The translations under genes and the position numbers were made by a program. Positions 1 through 11,649 of a stretch of 64,000 bases of DNA are shown in pieces. The notes under the pieces are model-generated. The model searched no databases. It was not told where the DNA came from and was given only the letters and a program-made list of their open reading frames with translations. Source of the stretch: Gnetum montanum. Its lineage: Eukaryota; Streptophyta; Gnetopsida; Gnetales; Gnetaceae. Position 1 is the first letter of the stretch. Every line of letters begins with the position of its first letter. Where the stretch lies: assembly GCA_015680685.1 (NCBI GenBank), contig MNCI01008127.1, positions 247,594 to 311,593 on the forward strand, in the 5' to 3' direction.

Positions 1-1115
1 GCCTTGTTGGGGTATTCTCATGACCTCTACAATGTTCAACATGTTCCTCATTATAAGTAAAGGCTCATCATGGTAATAGCCTCTATGATGGTCATGATGC
101 CCATGATGTCCTTTGCTACCCCTTCCTTCATGGTGATGAGCCTCCCTTTATTACCCACATCCCATGTCTTTACTAGTCCAATGGTTCATATGATCATCTC
201 TATCCCACCGATCACCTCCATCATGGTCACATCCTCTATGACTTTACTCATAGCTAGAGGAGGAAGAAGAGGATGTCAAAGATGAAGAAAAGAGAGAAGA
301 GATAGCATTAGCATAATGCCTACCACATCCTCTTCTTTGATCATGGCCATGATCATCATCATGATGCTTTTCCACATTCCTACCATGAATGTTACCTTTG
401 GAGCCCCCATGATCGTGGGACCCATTCTTTCCCGAATCATGATTGTATACAATGAGATGCAAATTCTAGTTTAGGCCCTCCTCATCAAAGCTAAGGGGAG
501 GAGAGTCAATGAATTGAGAACCTTCAAAAAAGGGATCCTCCTCATCTTCTGGCCTAGTAGAAACAAGGGGTTATTGAAGGATTTCCCCTTTGATTCTTTG
601 TAATGCATCTGTTATTACTAATCTTTCTTGCATTGTGACTTAGTGGGATGATAATCCCAATAGCCATGGTTCTGAACAACGTTTATAGCATTAAGTCCTT
701 CGATGCCCAAACTAATAAGAGTTTGCAGTAGCATTGTAAGAATTGAATGATCAAGTAGCAACACAATGTTACCGTCCATGTCCCTTGACTACAACTATTC
801 ATCTTGATGTAGGATGAAGGTGAAGTTTGACACATGTTCATCGAGATGAGTATATCTCACTCAACATTATTAGGGCACTAGTTTATTTGACTATTCATTC
901 CTTTATTGATTGAATGTAGGCTTAAATCATGGTGAAGAATCAATCTTATGAGAAGAATCCATTTTAGGTTTTCAAGAAAAAATCAATGTTCTTTTACTAT
1001 TATTAGTGTTTTTTTAATGATTGCAACTTTAAAGTTTGCTACAATTATTTTGAATGATTTCATCAACTCCTGGATAGCACATATAGCTCACTAAAGTCGT
1101 CAACAATGGTGCCAA
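1..1115 (-). pseudogene. Element A: gag N-terminal part, Athila-like Ty3/gypsy
   Basis: Read on the minus strand, this stretch translates in pieces to the N-terminal gag region of the same family as elements B and C. It contains the equivalent of the GNIVLPLDQSI stretch of C, followed by a His/Arg/Ser-rich hydrophilic section that is best preserved at 244-462. Gag would form the particle that packages the element RNA. The frame is broken by stops and shifts, so it is not functional. The element continues off the left edge of the window, so pol cannot be judged. Its PBS and 5' LTR follow immediately to the right. The family match was judged by eye against the better preserved copies in this window. 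Confidence 0.7.
1097..1114 (-). promoter_or_regulatory. Primer-binding site of element A (tRNA-Asp type)
   Basis: On the minus strand the 18 bases read TGGCACCATTGTTGACGA and lie one base inside the 5' LTR. They resemble the tRNA-Asp-type PBS TGGCGCCGTTGCCGGGGA used by many plant Athila-like elements. Most differences are transitions, as expected from decay of methylated cytosines. Confidence 0.65.
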
Positions 1116-1940
1116 TGATGAGTAGCGAATATACCTTATGTCCAACCATACGAATCACTAGTGTACACTAAGTGATATGGTCAAATTTTGTAGACTTTAG
1201 CCTTCTAAGTACACTGGGTCTAGGAAGTTAATCTAACAATCATGATCATTGTTTTCTCAGTTCCACTTGTGAGGTGCAAGTATATGGTTAAGTGTAACTA
1301 AGGCATCTAATTTTTATCATTTCATGTTTTATTGTTTAATCACCTAAGTGCTGAAAATAGAGTAATAAATTTTTAAGTAATCTAGTAACTACCTAATGTT
1401 TTACTATTCCTAACATAAGTATCTATTTCCACTTTCTATACACATCCTAAACACATTGCAAAACTACTGGGTTACCAAGTGTTAGGTGGTAGCGGAATTA
1501 CCAAGCATAACGTATGCTCAAAGTGGTCGTACTTATGTGTGTTATTTAATCAATATTAATTACTTAATTAAAATTCATTAAAGTGCATGAATAATAAATT
1601 CATAAGGAAAACATTAATCTATTCCAAAACCTACAAGGTTTGATTAGAAAATCTCATCTTTATTTCCATTCATACTAAGGTGCTCAAGTACATTAGTGTT
1701 TGAATAAAGATTTGTACACTTCTTTAACTTCTACTATGGGCACTCAAAAAATATTCTAAGTCAAGAGAAAAAAACTTCAAGAGCTTCACTATAAGTAATG
1801 TAAGAAGTTCCATAAATTTGGTAGGTAGGCACACATGTATAGGTAATGATAGGATGCCATGTCAATTGGTACCGATCAATGTAGTAAACCCTACATTGAC
1901 AACATCCCATTGATGTTGTCCAACGACACATGCTTCATCA
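1116..1940 (-). repeat. 5' LTR of element A
   Basis: The left edge TGATGAGTAGCG is the reverse complement of the LTR end CTCATCA seen in elements B and C. It abuts the PBS with a one-base spacer. The body matches the LTRs of B in order: the ACCATACGAATCAC block, a lost-and-found pattern of short indels, and the TTTATTTCCATTCATAC region. The right edge ends in TTCATCA, aligned with the LTR starts of B. The right edge could be off by a few bases. The other LTR lies outside the window, so a TSD cannot be tested. Confidence 0.65.
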
Positions 1941-2850
1941 ATGCCCTAAGTTAAACTTGTCTTATCTACAATTCAGTATCCTAAGTGCCTAACCCTTGTA
2001 ATTTTGCATTATTTATCTTACCTAATACCTATGCATTAGCAAGTTAAAAGATTCAATCTAGTCACAAGATTGGTTCATCACTATCCAACCAATAATAGTT
2101 ATTAACATTAAACCCATAAACAAACCAATTCCTGATAGGTAATTTTCTAATGTCTTACTATTTCTTAGTTCCTAGGGCATAATCTTGATGTGAGAGGATA
2201 GACTTACATCATCTTATTAAATTGTAAAGTAAAAGTATTAAATCATTATGTTCAATAGTTAGTATATTATTTATAATTATTTAAGTCATTTAAAAGTCAT
2301 TATGTCACCCATGCATCAACCTAGTAATGTCATTTTGGTAAAATAAACTATTTTGAACCTCTGAAATCCTAAAAATATAAATTAGTTTTCAAACCTTGAA
2401 ACTAGCCCAACACATAGTACTTATTAAGATGATTCCAATGGTACAAATTTCATCTCAATTAAACTTACAATTTAGGAGATATCATCATTTTTATTTTCTT
2501 ATTATGCATGCTACAATAATAATTGATTAATTAATACTAAAAAAAGGTAGAACATTTTAGGATTAAGAATCAAACCCGAAACCTCCATTATCCAAACCAA
2601 AAAAACCATCATGTTAACCACCAAGGTAGGATGAGCTAGAAAATCATAAAAAGTTATAAAAACTTAATTCCAAAATTTTGGGGCTTAGAATCAAAACCAA
2701 GATCCTGTAATTATCGAAGCTAAGCACAAGCCCAACCTTTTAGCCGCCTTCAACAAACCACAAGCCTAATTATCTTAGTTATTAAAAACATATAAAAAAA
2801 TATTTTTAAAAATTAAAAAGAAATTTTGGACATTGACTCTAACCTTTAGG
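1941..2850. other. Non-coding AT-rich DNA
   Basis: No convincing reading frame. At about 2560-2760 two degenerate blocks read like AATCAAACCCGAAACCTCC and AATCAAAACCAAGATCCTG. Such blocks recall the B-box-like ends of tRNA-derived or repeat DNA, but no full tRNA or SINE could be built from them. Confidence 0.5.
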
Positions 2851-3467
2851 GTTATAGCTAGCCGTTGTGGCTAGCTATGGCACCAAATAACCAAATTGTA
2901 GTGTGGCTAGGCTATGAGACCTGGCCACACTACATTGTGTCCAACTTGGTCATGGCACTAGCTAGCTATGCCATTGCACAACAAGGCTACATCGTAGCTA
3001 GCTATGTCATAGTAGAATCCAAATGGCAACCAACTACAACATTGGATTTTTATGTAAAACAAACAATAGTGACGTCCCATGACATCTCTCGCTGTCGCTC
3101 ATCCCCCTCATGCACCTCTATCATCATGCTACTACCACCTATTACCACCATCTGCTACCCAAGTTACTATTGTTTCACTTCTGTTGCATGCCACTATCAT
3201 CTACAACCCTTGCATGCACCATTTCAGACTTTACTTGTATGCATCCTAGTGTAGGCTTTTCATAGACCTACTATGCTCCATGTCCTACTCTTACCATCTA
3301 TGTCAAGCTCCATATTTTGCATCATTTTTCCAACTACTACATGTGTTTAGTCCTACCTATTCCATTTTCGCCATCACACATGCCATTTTCACCACCAGCT
3401 ATGCCTCCATTGCCTTTACCATAATCCTTGCTATTGCTAAAAACTCCATAAGAAATTTTGGTAGTCT
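2851..3467. other. Low-complexity stretch with a spurious 129-codon frame
   Basis: An open frame at 2865-3254 (plus) is made of CTAGCTATG-type short repeats followed by C-rich imperfect repeats of CCACCATCTACTACC type. Its product has no domain order that I recognise. It is most easily explained as a chance frame in repetitive DNA. A somewhat similar C-rich block occurs at about 26990-27110. Confidence 0.5.
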
Positions 3468-3680
3468 ATGAAATCCATGAACACCAACTGACATCATTGG
3501 GATTCTAAAATCCTACATCTCATGAAGCTCTACGAACATTAGTGATGCTATAAAATTCCATCTTCCACAAAGCTCCATAAACATTGCTGACATCATAAAA
3601 TCTTACCTTCCACAAAGCTCTAATGGATACCACTAATGTCATATAAACCTACCTTCCATAGAGCTTCAACAAACATTATT
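3468..3680. repeat. Degenerate tandem repeat, about four units of 47-57 bp
   Basis: Units share an AAAGCTC, ACATTGCTGACAT, CATAAAATC, TACCTTCCAC order. Clear unit starts are near 3468, 3524, 3570 and 3616. Spacing varies through small indels, so the array is old. Confidence 0.6.
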
Positions 3681-5515
3681 AGCTTGCCTCCTTAGTACGT
3701 TCAACAATGGAAAAATTTTCCATCAACTAATGGAAATTTCAATGTGTGGTAAAATTTAAATGTGAAAACACAAAGAAGATTTTTTAAAATGAAATTTGAC
3801 ATGTTGGTAAGAACTCGAATAAAAATTCCATAATTAAGTGTGCTTGTTCTATAACAGTACTATGATGTGTGACCTTCCAAAAAGTCTTATTTTTTTATGT
3901 CCAAATTTTTGGACTTTGAAATACATAACTTTTAGTTGTACAAGTTTTTTCCAACAAATGAAGAGTTGCTTCTGATAAATTTTAAACTCTAAGACATAAT
4001 GATAAAGTTAGATCTATGTCACAAAGCTCCAAGAAATATTGTTTACTACTTGTGCAACATAGTACCTCAAGATTTTTATGGACTTATCTTAATATAACTT
4101 GAGCATATGATGTCCATTTCTAACATTTTTTAGACTTTTGAACTCAATGGTAAGGTCAAATTCATCATTTGGGTACCTGATAATTTGATAACACCTTAAG
4201 CCATACCTTTAAAGATCATAACTTAGATTAAGTAATCATGCCCAATAATTTAATTATTAGAACTAACAAATCTAACCTCTTTGGCCATCTTGGGCCTTTG
4301 GACTAAGTGCTTAACTTATCATGATAGTCTTAGATCACTAATCCTTAGCATCTCATTAGCTACACTACAAGAATCAATGTCTTAAGGAAGATAGAAAAGT
4401 CATTAAGAGTCTAAGTAATGTAGCCAAATTATTATTGATCCAATGAATTGATTAGTCATTATCAATTCAAGAAACAAAATGATCATGAAGGTGTATATCC
4501 ATTCAGCCTATAATCAAATCACAAGTTAGCAACATCATGGAATATCATAATCTTATTCAAGCAAGGTGTATGATACTCATAAAGAAAAATGACCTAATAG
4601 ATAATATAAGAACAAAGTAAAAGTGCAACATACAATGTGCTTCCAAGATCTCTAGCCATTGAAAAACAACATCTATTATGTTCTTTATGAACCTTGAATT
4701 ATCACAAGTATTGATACTCATGCATCATAGAAAAATTATAAGGTTTGGATGGTTATGCCATATAGATTAGCCTATTGTAGAAATCACAACATGGATTATT
4801 GCACAATCTTTTATAAAAAAGGCTATGTTCGAATTGGTACAAAGGTTTAATGGAAGTTAGAAGATATTTAATTCTCAAATCATGGATAAGAAAAAATGGT
4901 CAAGATTTTGGACTTCGATATTTACAATCTAGTCAAAAAGATATGTTTAGATGTTAAACTTTTCCAAGTGCCATAAATGATTAATCAAATAAAGAAAAGT
5001 TAAAAGAATAAGTTATTCCTAAGTCATATTGATATTAATCCAGTGCCATTTATCCTCTATGGAAACTTTAATGTAAAATTTGGAAGTAGTATTTATCAAT
5101 TCTTGAAATATGAATGTGTAAATGAGCCCTTAGAAGATGTTTCCAACAATTCAACATGAAATTCTATTGGCTAATGCATATTCTTCTTCAAATCTTTAAT
5201 AGACAAGTCTAATCACAAAATTTAAAAATAGATGATGTTGTTAGATAGAATTTATCAAGAACTACAATTCACCAATTACATTTCCATGATTAATGAAGAT
5301 GGATCAACAACATTCTTCATTGAGACTCTAGATTATATTTAGTATGATATGCAATTATTCAAAGTTACTAAGTTACTAGAGTTAATTTCTAAAGAATAAG
5401 TTGAAAAGAAGCAAGATCAAGCTCTATCATCCCAAACAAGATCATCTGATCATATACCCCTTATGGTAGAACTATAATTACTTTCATTAATTCCTATGGT
5501 TGATCAAGATTAGGG
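3681..5515. other. Decayed repeat DNA, no gene seen
   Basis: Short frames only, with many stops in all six frames. The segment ends with AGATTAGGGGG at about 5505-5515, a purine run of the kind that precedes a 3' LTR. The sequence before it may therefore be the decayed internal part of a plus-strand LTR element. I could not recognise any pol domain in it. Confidence 0.35.
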
Positions 5516-6525
5516 GGTATCTTAACCTTACTTTTATTTATAATCTTATTATTTTCTTTATTATTTAATTTATATTTCAATTAGATATATAAAATATCTA
5601 GGGTAATGTATGTTGATAATAAGGATTTGTTCTACCTTCACTTAGGTAACTAGATATGAGTTGCACTTTGTGGAACCCTAGTTAGGACTGGCGATTGGTG
5701 ATTAGTAGATCTTTAATTCACCTCTAGTCATTATCTCAAAGAATGAGGTAAGTATTAATAAAATAATGTTTATTTCCCATATATTCTTATCATGCATTTT
5801 TAAGAATAAGTAGAAGAACATTAGGATATACAACTTCAAGTCCATAAGAGAAATCAACATATTGAAGTGTAGAAACATAAAAAAAGCATTGGAGCTAGAA
5901 AATGATAATGAACATGGATCTATTTAAGGATGAACAAAACCCAAGTGATGTAGATTGTCATGTTCCTATTCCCGAATGGTGCCATTGCATAATGAAGATG
6001 ACATCTCTTCATAACTAATGATGTGATTATTGTAATAAGACCTAAAAGGGGAAGTTGTAATTAAGACCTTAAAGGGTGCATTGTAATAATGGCCATGTCT
6101 AACAAAGCAACCTTTGGAGGTTTGACCTATGATAGTTATACTTAAGCATTAGAGATCATATTAGGATGGAATTGTGGAAACAATAAAGCCAACTAATAGG
6201 TTCTAGGTAAAGTAGGATAGGAAGAGGACTAGCCATCTCTTCTAATTGGTTGTAGGCCTAACCATGGTGGCAACATTAGATAGCCTTTAAGGGATAGTTG
6301 TCAAAGAAAGATAACCCCAAGGAACACCCAAAGCATGACCTAAATACACTATTTCACATAAATAAAGCATTGTTTCTTTTTCCTTTTGCATCTTCCATGT
6401 TATTTTCTTTATGTATAATGTTGAATGTTATACATATTTAATGTTGCCATGTTAGCTTCTTATGCCTAAGGTCTAATATAACATATTTGACATTTACCAT
6501 GATATCTAAGAATGGGATGTCACAT
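5516..6525 (+). repeat. Possible 3' LTR remnant
   Basis: It starts directly after the purine tract AGATTAGGGGG and ends near 6525 in GGGATGTCACA, giving a T...CA span of about 1 kb with no coding potential. It holds a local repeat of AAGACCTTAAAGGG type. No partner LTR or TSD is visible, and the first dinucleotide is TA rather than TG. This is a tentative call. Confidence 0.25.
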
Positions 6526-8290
6526 TAATCAAGGTTAACTTATTTGTAAATGCCTTGAATACATTGGGATTCATACTCCTATTTTCCCTCTCTGCAAAGC
6601 TATAGATGATTTTGTTCATGTTTTTTGGCTTTGTGCTTTCAATTAGCACTCTTAGATCGAGGCTTGCAAAGTTATTCCAATTTATTAGCTTTCTTAAGAT
6701 GGGGTGTTTTTTTGGTTGTTTGCCTATTTCTTCCATGGATTTTAGATTTCTTTGGAATGTTATTAGGCCTATTACTCTCTTTTATATTTGAAAGCATAGA
6801 TGCAATATCATTTTTTAGAAAACAAATTATTTAAATATTTATCATCTAAATATTGTGGAGAAAGTGCATATCTTCTACCTCATTCATTTCTAAATCATAT
6901 ATCAAGCTCCAAAGGCTAAGTTAGAAATTAATTAGTTGATTCATCATTTGCAACCTTGGTTTAGACTTATGAGTGATATAGACTCTAGTATAACTAACCT
7001 TATTCATCATAAATCTCTCCAAGGGAGCTCCTCTGTATGATTTTGACTCTCATATACTTAATTAGATTCCCTCTCATATACTTAATTAGATTCCCTTTCA
7101 TTTTTCTTGTACTATTGATTATAGTTGATCCGTTGTATGAAGTGAATTTCTAAAAGGGTGATTCTTTCTTTCTCTTTTAGAGTGATTATAAAGGTGAATC
7201 CTTAGGCAAGTATCCTTCCCTTTTATGTTATTTCTATTTATATTTATTCTTTCTAGTTTCTGAAATGTTGCATATGTATTTGATGCTTTTTTTTAATAAT
7301 AAAACTTTTTTAAAGGTCCCAAGACATCGTGTTTATGTTGATCGAGAACTTTTCTTAGTCATTTGTGCTAGGGCATGTAGAAGCATTTTGAGGACCAAGA
7401 ATGAACTACATTGTGTAGCTACACAATTTTGGATACAACTGCTACACGATATTGGATAGAATTGCTTAATTGAATGGTCTAACCTTTTTGCCATCAGAAA
7501 TGCAATGGTATATTCCATGATAATTCCTCGTCAATAGGTAAGCTGTTGCGCACAAAATGAAATAATGCATCTCTAGTGGGCCCATGTACACAATATAGTG
7601 CACGTTGTTAATGAAAAAATGCATGTGTGAGCCCATGCATTATCCCGTAATTATCAAAATGGGCGCAGCGTACTTATACAATTATGTATTTTATTGATGT
7701 TTGCCTCCAGGCCTCATGTTTATTATATCTTGCATCCTTAACTATGGTGAATGTATGACACATAAAGTTTGCCAATGCGGAACTCTTTAGCCAACTTCCA
7801 ACAGACATGGCTGCAGCAGACAATCCCATTTAAAGCCTGGGCCAAGCATCCAAGTTTTTATCATCTGGGCCTTGGCGTAAGATGCTTTACGTTGAAATCC
7901 CGGCATAGGTTGGCAACTGCTTGAAAACGATTTTTTAATACATGGTTACCATGAATATTCTCCTTAATGTTTCACTGTTTTAGGTAACGTAATGCCGTAA
8001 GAGATCAGGTCGAATAAAAAGCCAGAAGCAACAACAGACAGAAACGTATGGTAGAAATATAAATCGTCAGGTACCATCTTTACTTTTTGATGACATATGT
8101 GAAATCGCATAGTTTACTGGGAATGATGATCATGAATTATAATTTTCAAGTCCTGCCGAAGACAGATAAATTTGCTTTTGATGGGAAAATGACCTTGAAA
8201 TTCCAGCCCTGTTGTACGTATCTCAGCATCACCAAGATAATCCCTTTGGAATACAACATATAAATTAAAGGATCACCATGGTATCATTAC
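6526..8290. other. Intergenic DNA without a supported gene
   Basis: The segment holds overlapping short frames on both strands around 6506-6834 that match nothing I know. A 24-bp direct tandem repeat (CATATACTTAATTAGATTCCC core) lies at about 7049-7100. From about 7530 rightward the DNA becomes less AT-rich and more complex, as if approaching the host gene at 8.6-9.8 kb. Confidence 0.4.
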
Positions 8291-8515
8291 CTAGAATCAT
8301 ACAATAATATTATGAATCATAATATGAAAACGGGCAAAAACGCTATGAACAACGAAGGAGACAGGCAGAGGTCGTCGCTGTATAAAAGGATCATTACAGA
8401 GAGATATAAAAGGATCATTACAATATCAAAGCTAGAATCAGAGGGTAATATTATGAATCATAATATGAACAGAAGTTAAAAACGCTGTGAGCGACAACCA
8501 AAGCGACAGGCGGAG
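8291..8515. repeat. Direct duplication of about 85 bp with an inner 22-24 bp tandem repeat
   Basis: Two similar copies lie at about 8291-8375 and 8431-8515. Both contain TAATATTATGAATCATAATAT, then AAAACGCT, then a GCGACAGGC-type end. Between them TATAAAAGGATCATTACA occurs twice in tandem. The array lies just 3' of the last exon of the minus-strand gene. Confidence 0.7.
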
Positions 8516-8616
8516 GCGGGATGGACCACTTCTAACACTAAACTTAATGATGGTTGTTCATGTATGGTGTTTTGACAAAGTCAGAAAATAGATCCAGAAT
8601 GTTAAGAATATCTGTG

Positions 8617-9774
8617 TTAATTCTGCGCCTCTGACTGTCTGCGTCTTATGGCGTAGTCAAGATCATCCTTAGCATGGGGTACCAAACCCTGGAATTACAA
8701 GTCACAGTAGAATAGATAAAGTAACCCTGGATAAATTACATTCACAGTACCATTGAATCTCACTCTCACCTTTGCACAACCTCTGGAATCTCCCTCGGCC
8801 TGCCTTTTTAGTGGGCAGATCATTTTATCTTTTTGCATAGCCTTTATCTGCAACACAAAACCTTGCAGTGTCAGAAACAATCATTTAGTGTTTAAGCATG
8901 AACAAGCAGCGTTTTCCCCCGTGTGATTCCTACATATATGTGGAAGAAAGAATTGAATTAAATTGAGCTTACTAAAATCACGCTCCATACGTCTGTTTTC
9001 TTCATGGAATTTTAATTTTATTTTTTTCCAAAGAGACCAATGACTATCGAAGTTACCTCCAGTGAACAAAGATGGCATAAAAATATCTTTTAGCTGCTAA
9101 AGAATTGACGGTTATCAAACTAGGAGGCAGCCTATGGTAGAAATGCAAAGCCAGGAAGGGTGCCGTAATGATTAAAAAGCAGCCAGAACTGAGATAGTAA
9201 GACCATTGCATTTCCATTTGTGCAATCAAATCAATCAGACGGTGATTACCGTGGTGATTACCGTAGCGATGTAACAGGGATCATAATCCGTTAAAGGATA
9301 GTTGAGCATCATAGAGGAAAGATCTGGATTTTCACATGTCCAGTGGCTCATGACAATAATAGCTTTATCTATGATTCTAGCAGCAGCTTCTTCACACCAG
9401 GGGTATCCTGTCACAAATTCATCTTCACATGAGTAAAAGCAAGGCGGTAAACACATAAACTAAATTCAAGTTACAAATGATTACCAAAAAATATGTATTT
9501 TGACTCTCAGCGTCAACTCCTGTTATCCCTGTAATTAGACAACTACATAATAATGTCTTTCGTAGCAGAAACAACGTAAATCTCAGAATTTGCACTTGGA
9601 ATTGAATTCCGGGACATAGCAGAAACAACGTAAATCTCAGAATTTGCACTTGGAATTGAATTCCGGACATACGTAACTTTTATTTCGAACTGTCCAGTGA
9701 TATACTCCGCAGCGGGAACGGTTCATTCTTTTGAGAACAAAAGCTGCATCTCTCATTGCTCTATCTTCTGGCAT
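8617..9774 (-). CDS. Probable host gene, several exons, family not recognised
   Basis: This is an exon model by eye; the product is unknown to me. Best supported is the 3' end. Exon 8770-8847 (26 codons, starting IKAMQKDKMICP) has a GCAG acceptor and an AAAG/GTGAGAG donor. An 81-bp intron follows, then the terminal exon 8617-8688, starting GLVPHAKDDLDYAI and ending in TAA. Phases agree. A likely first exon is 9673-9774: 34 codons starting MPEDRAMRDAAF, with a GTATGT donor and a TATA box 50 bp upstream. An exon-like frame near 9265-9410 contains GYPWCEEAAARIID and is followed by two copies of a 12-bp unit at 9241-9264. I could not join the middle exons in phase, so the gene may be incomplete or a pseudogene. 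The two 3' exons have close relatives at 44906-45140. Confidence 0.45.
9241..9264. repeat. Two perfect tandem copies of a 12-bp unit
   Basis: GGTGATTACCGT occurs twice in a row. On the minus strand it falls at a candidate splice donor (ACG/GTAATC), so the donor itself is duplicated. Confidence 0.8.
9564..9668. repeat. Nearly perfect tandem duplication of 52-53 bp
   Basis: Two adjacent copies begin GCAGAAACAACGTAAATCTC and end GAATTCCGG(G)ACATA. They are almost identical, so the duplication is recent or an assembly artefact. It lies just inside the putative first intron of the minus-strand gene and creates a frame with a repeated peptide that should not be taken as a gene. Confidence 0.85.
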
Positions 9775-9824
9775 TGCTCAGTTCCTGCAAATCCAAGTAC
9801 CCAAGAAATGGCTCCAGTAGCAGG

Positions 9825-9832
9825 TATATATA
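9825..9832 (-). promoter_or_regulatory. TATA box of the minus-strand gene
   Basis: The minus strand reads CCTATATATACCTG, a good plant TATA element. It lies about 50 bp upstream of the proposed start codon at 9774, leaving a short 5' UTR. The first exon is therefore plausible, though no transcript evidence is available. Confidence 0.4.
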
Positions 9833-9834
9833 GG

Positions 9835-10557
9835 CTTCAAAGGTAATAGATGTAGTAACGATTCGAACAGGGAAGCTTACTCTTGCACGAGGAAATTGCA
9901 GTGTGGACTCCACTGCATGAATCGTGTGCGGTTCAAAAACTCAGAAAGTGTTGATCTCCACATGTTTTTTCAAAAGTTGCATATAATTGCTGGAAACTAT
10001 TGCAAATGGTCAGCTGCACTCCGGTGCTTGAGAGTACAGGACTGGCTTTTTTCCACTTTTGTTATTTTTTTCCTTCATTGTGCGGGGTATACATGATGTC
10101 ACTTACCCATCATCAAATGGTAGATGGTGAAAGGGCTTGCATACCTAAACCATGGCTTTCAACCTCAAAAAAATCAATATACTAACGCTGACATGGCTCG
10201 TACTCCAGAATCATGGCTTGTACCTTAAAAAGAATCAAAATCAACCCATGATAAATGCACTAAGGGTGAACAGGAGAAATTAATTTTTCAATGGATCCAG
10301 TATATCTTCAGCAAAATTCATTTCTTTAGAATTCACCTATGGGGCCCAGCAGTTCTCATTTTTTTGACGGAATGTTATTTTTCTTACTTCCATTTTTCTC
10401 TAAAAAGTTTGATTTCTTTAGAATTTTTCTATGGAGAATTCTATATTATTGTCATCTTCTACAAACAATGTTGAAATTCTTATTTCTTTTATCCATGCAA
10501 AAATTTTTGTTGATTCACAAAATGCAGATTTACAAGCATATAACAAAAATTGTGACA
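9835..10557. other. 5' flank of the gene, no further gene seen
   Basis: Overlapping short plus-strand frames at 9896-10185 and 10339-10575 have no recognisable content. The segment ends at the TSD of element B. Confidence 0.4.
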
Positions 10558-10562
10558 CCTTC
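10558..10562. repeat. Target-site duplication of element B, left copy
   Basis: CCTTC lies directly left of the 3' LTR and is repeated exactly at 22691-22695, directly right of the 5' LTR. A 5-bp TSD is the length expected for Ty3/gypsy integrase. Confidence 0.85.
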
Positions 10563-11416
10563 TAATGAGCACTAGGTATACCCTACACTAAACCATACGA
10601 ATCACAAGCATGCACTAACCATCCAATCAAATTCTGTTAAATTAGTTCCTAAGTTTGCCTATAATCAAAGACTGTGAACCAAAGAATCATGTGATCATTA
10701 TCTTCCTAACTCACACCTGTGTGTTCTTTACATATGAGTTAAGGCATATGATATTTGTTTTTATTTATATTTTTATCTTATGTCCTATGTGGAAAGATGA
10801 ATAATTGATGACTAACTATTTTAACTACCTAGCTATTCTAACCTAAATAGCCATTCCCACCTTTTGTATATATCCTAAACTATCCCAATGATACTAGGTT
10901 ACCAAGTGGCAATTATTGGGCATACCAAATGGCTACTGCTAGGATTACTAAGCATTGTATGTTATGCTTGAGGTGGTTGTACTTATGTTTTCATGTTTAA
11001 ATGCATTAATTGTTTAAGAAAAGAAACGTAAAATGCTTAGAAGATAAAGTGTGAACAAGAAAGATTAAACTATCTAAGCGCTACAATGAATGTCAGAAAT
11101 CTCATCTTTATTGTTGTTCACCTCAAGGTGATTAGGTACATAATGCTTGAACAAAGATCTTTACAATCTCTTAATTCAAACTATGGGCACTTAGAGGAAA
11201 ATTTTCTAACTTTAGAAATAATAAACTTCAAGAGCTTCACTACACTATGGACTTAATGTGTTATAAATGTGGTTAGTACTTGCATTTATATAGGCTTAAC
11301 TACATTAGCATTAACACATTTGCATCGACACAAGTAACTATGCATCAATGGGGATACGTCAATGAAGCTATGCTGACACATGTCCATTGATGTAAGTAGT
11401 CAACTACACTTAATGA
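10563..11416 (-). repeat. 3' LTR of element B
   Basis: The left edge TAATGAGCACTAGG (from TGATGAG) follows the TSD. The right edge aligns with the 5' LTR edge: ACTACACTTAATGA here and ACTAGACTTCACCA there. Just beyond it, on the minus strand, lies a purine tract GTGGAGGTA preceded by GAGGATG. The same arrangement precedes the 3' LTR of element C. It contains the ACCATACGAATCAC block that is deleted from the 5' LTR of B. Confidence 0.8.
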
Positions 11417-11649
11417 TACCTCCACAACTAACTAAAAAGACATCCTCAAGTGAACAAAAGTAGGATTAAGCTTCCTACAAAATTGGAAAGTATGAAATTT
11501 ATTAACTAAAAGACAATAGATAGACTAGCTGACTAATCAATTTTGAGTGTTAGATTGTAAAATATTACAAAATTGATATTTTATGACAATAAGATTAGAC
11601 ACTTACAAAAATTTTAATAGGTTTTCTTAGACTGCCAAAGACAAGAGAA

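Noticed and set aside
2560-2760. tRNA-like or SINE blocks
   Set aside because: Only B-box-like pieces; no A box, cloverleaf or poly(A)/T end.
2865-3254. 129-codon open frame on the plus strand
   Set aside because: Built from short CTAGCTATG-type and CCACCATC-type repeats, with no domain; low-complexity origin.
3280-3471. 63-codon frame after it
   Set aside because: Continuation of the same C/T-rich repeats in another frame; no initiation context or domain.
7265-7518. Overlapping frames on both strands
   Set aside because: Mutual shadows in unique-looking DNA, without motifs, splice sites or partner exons.
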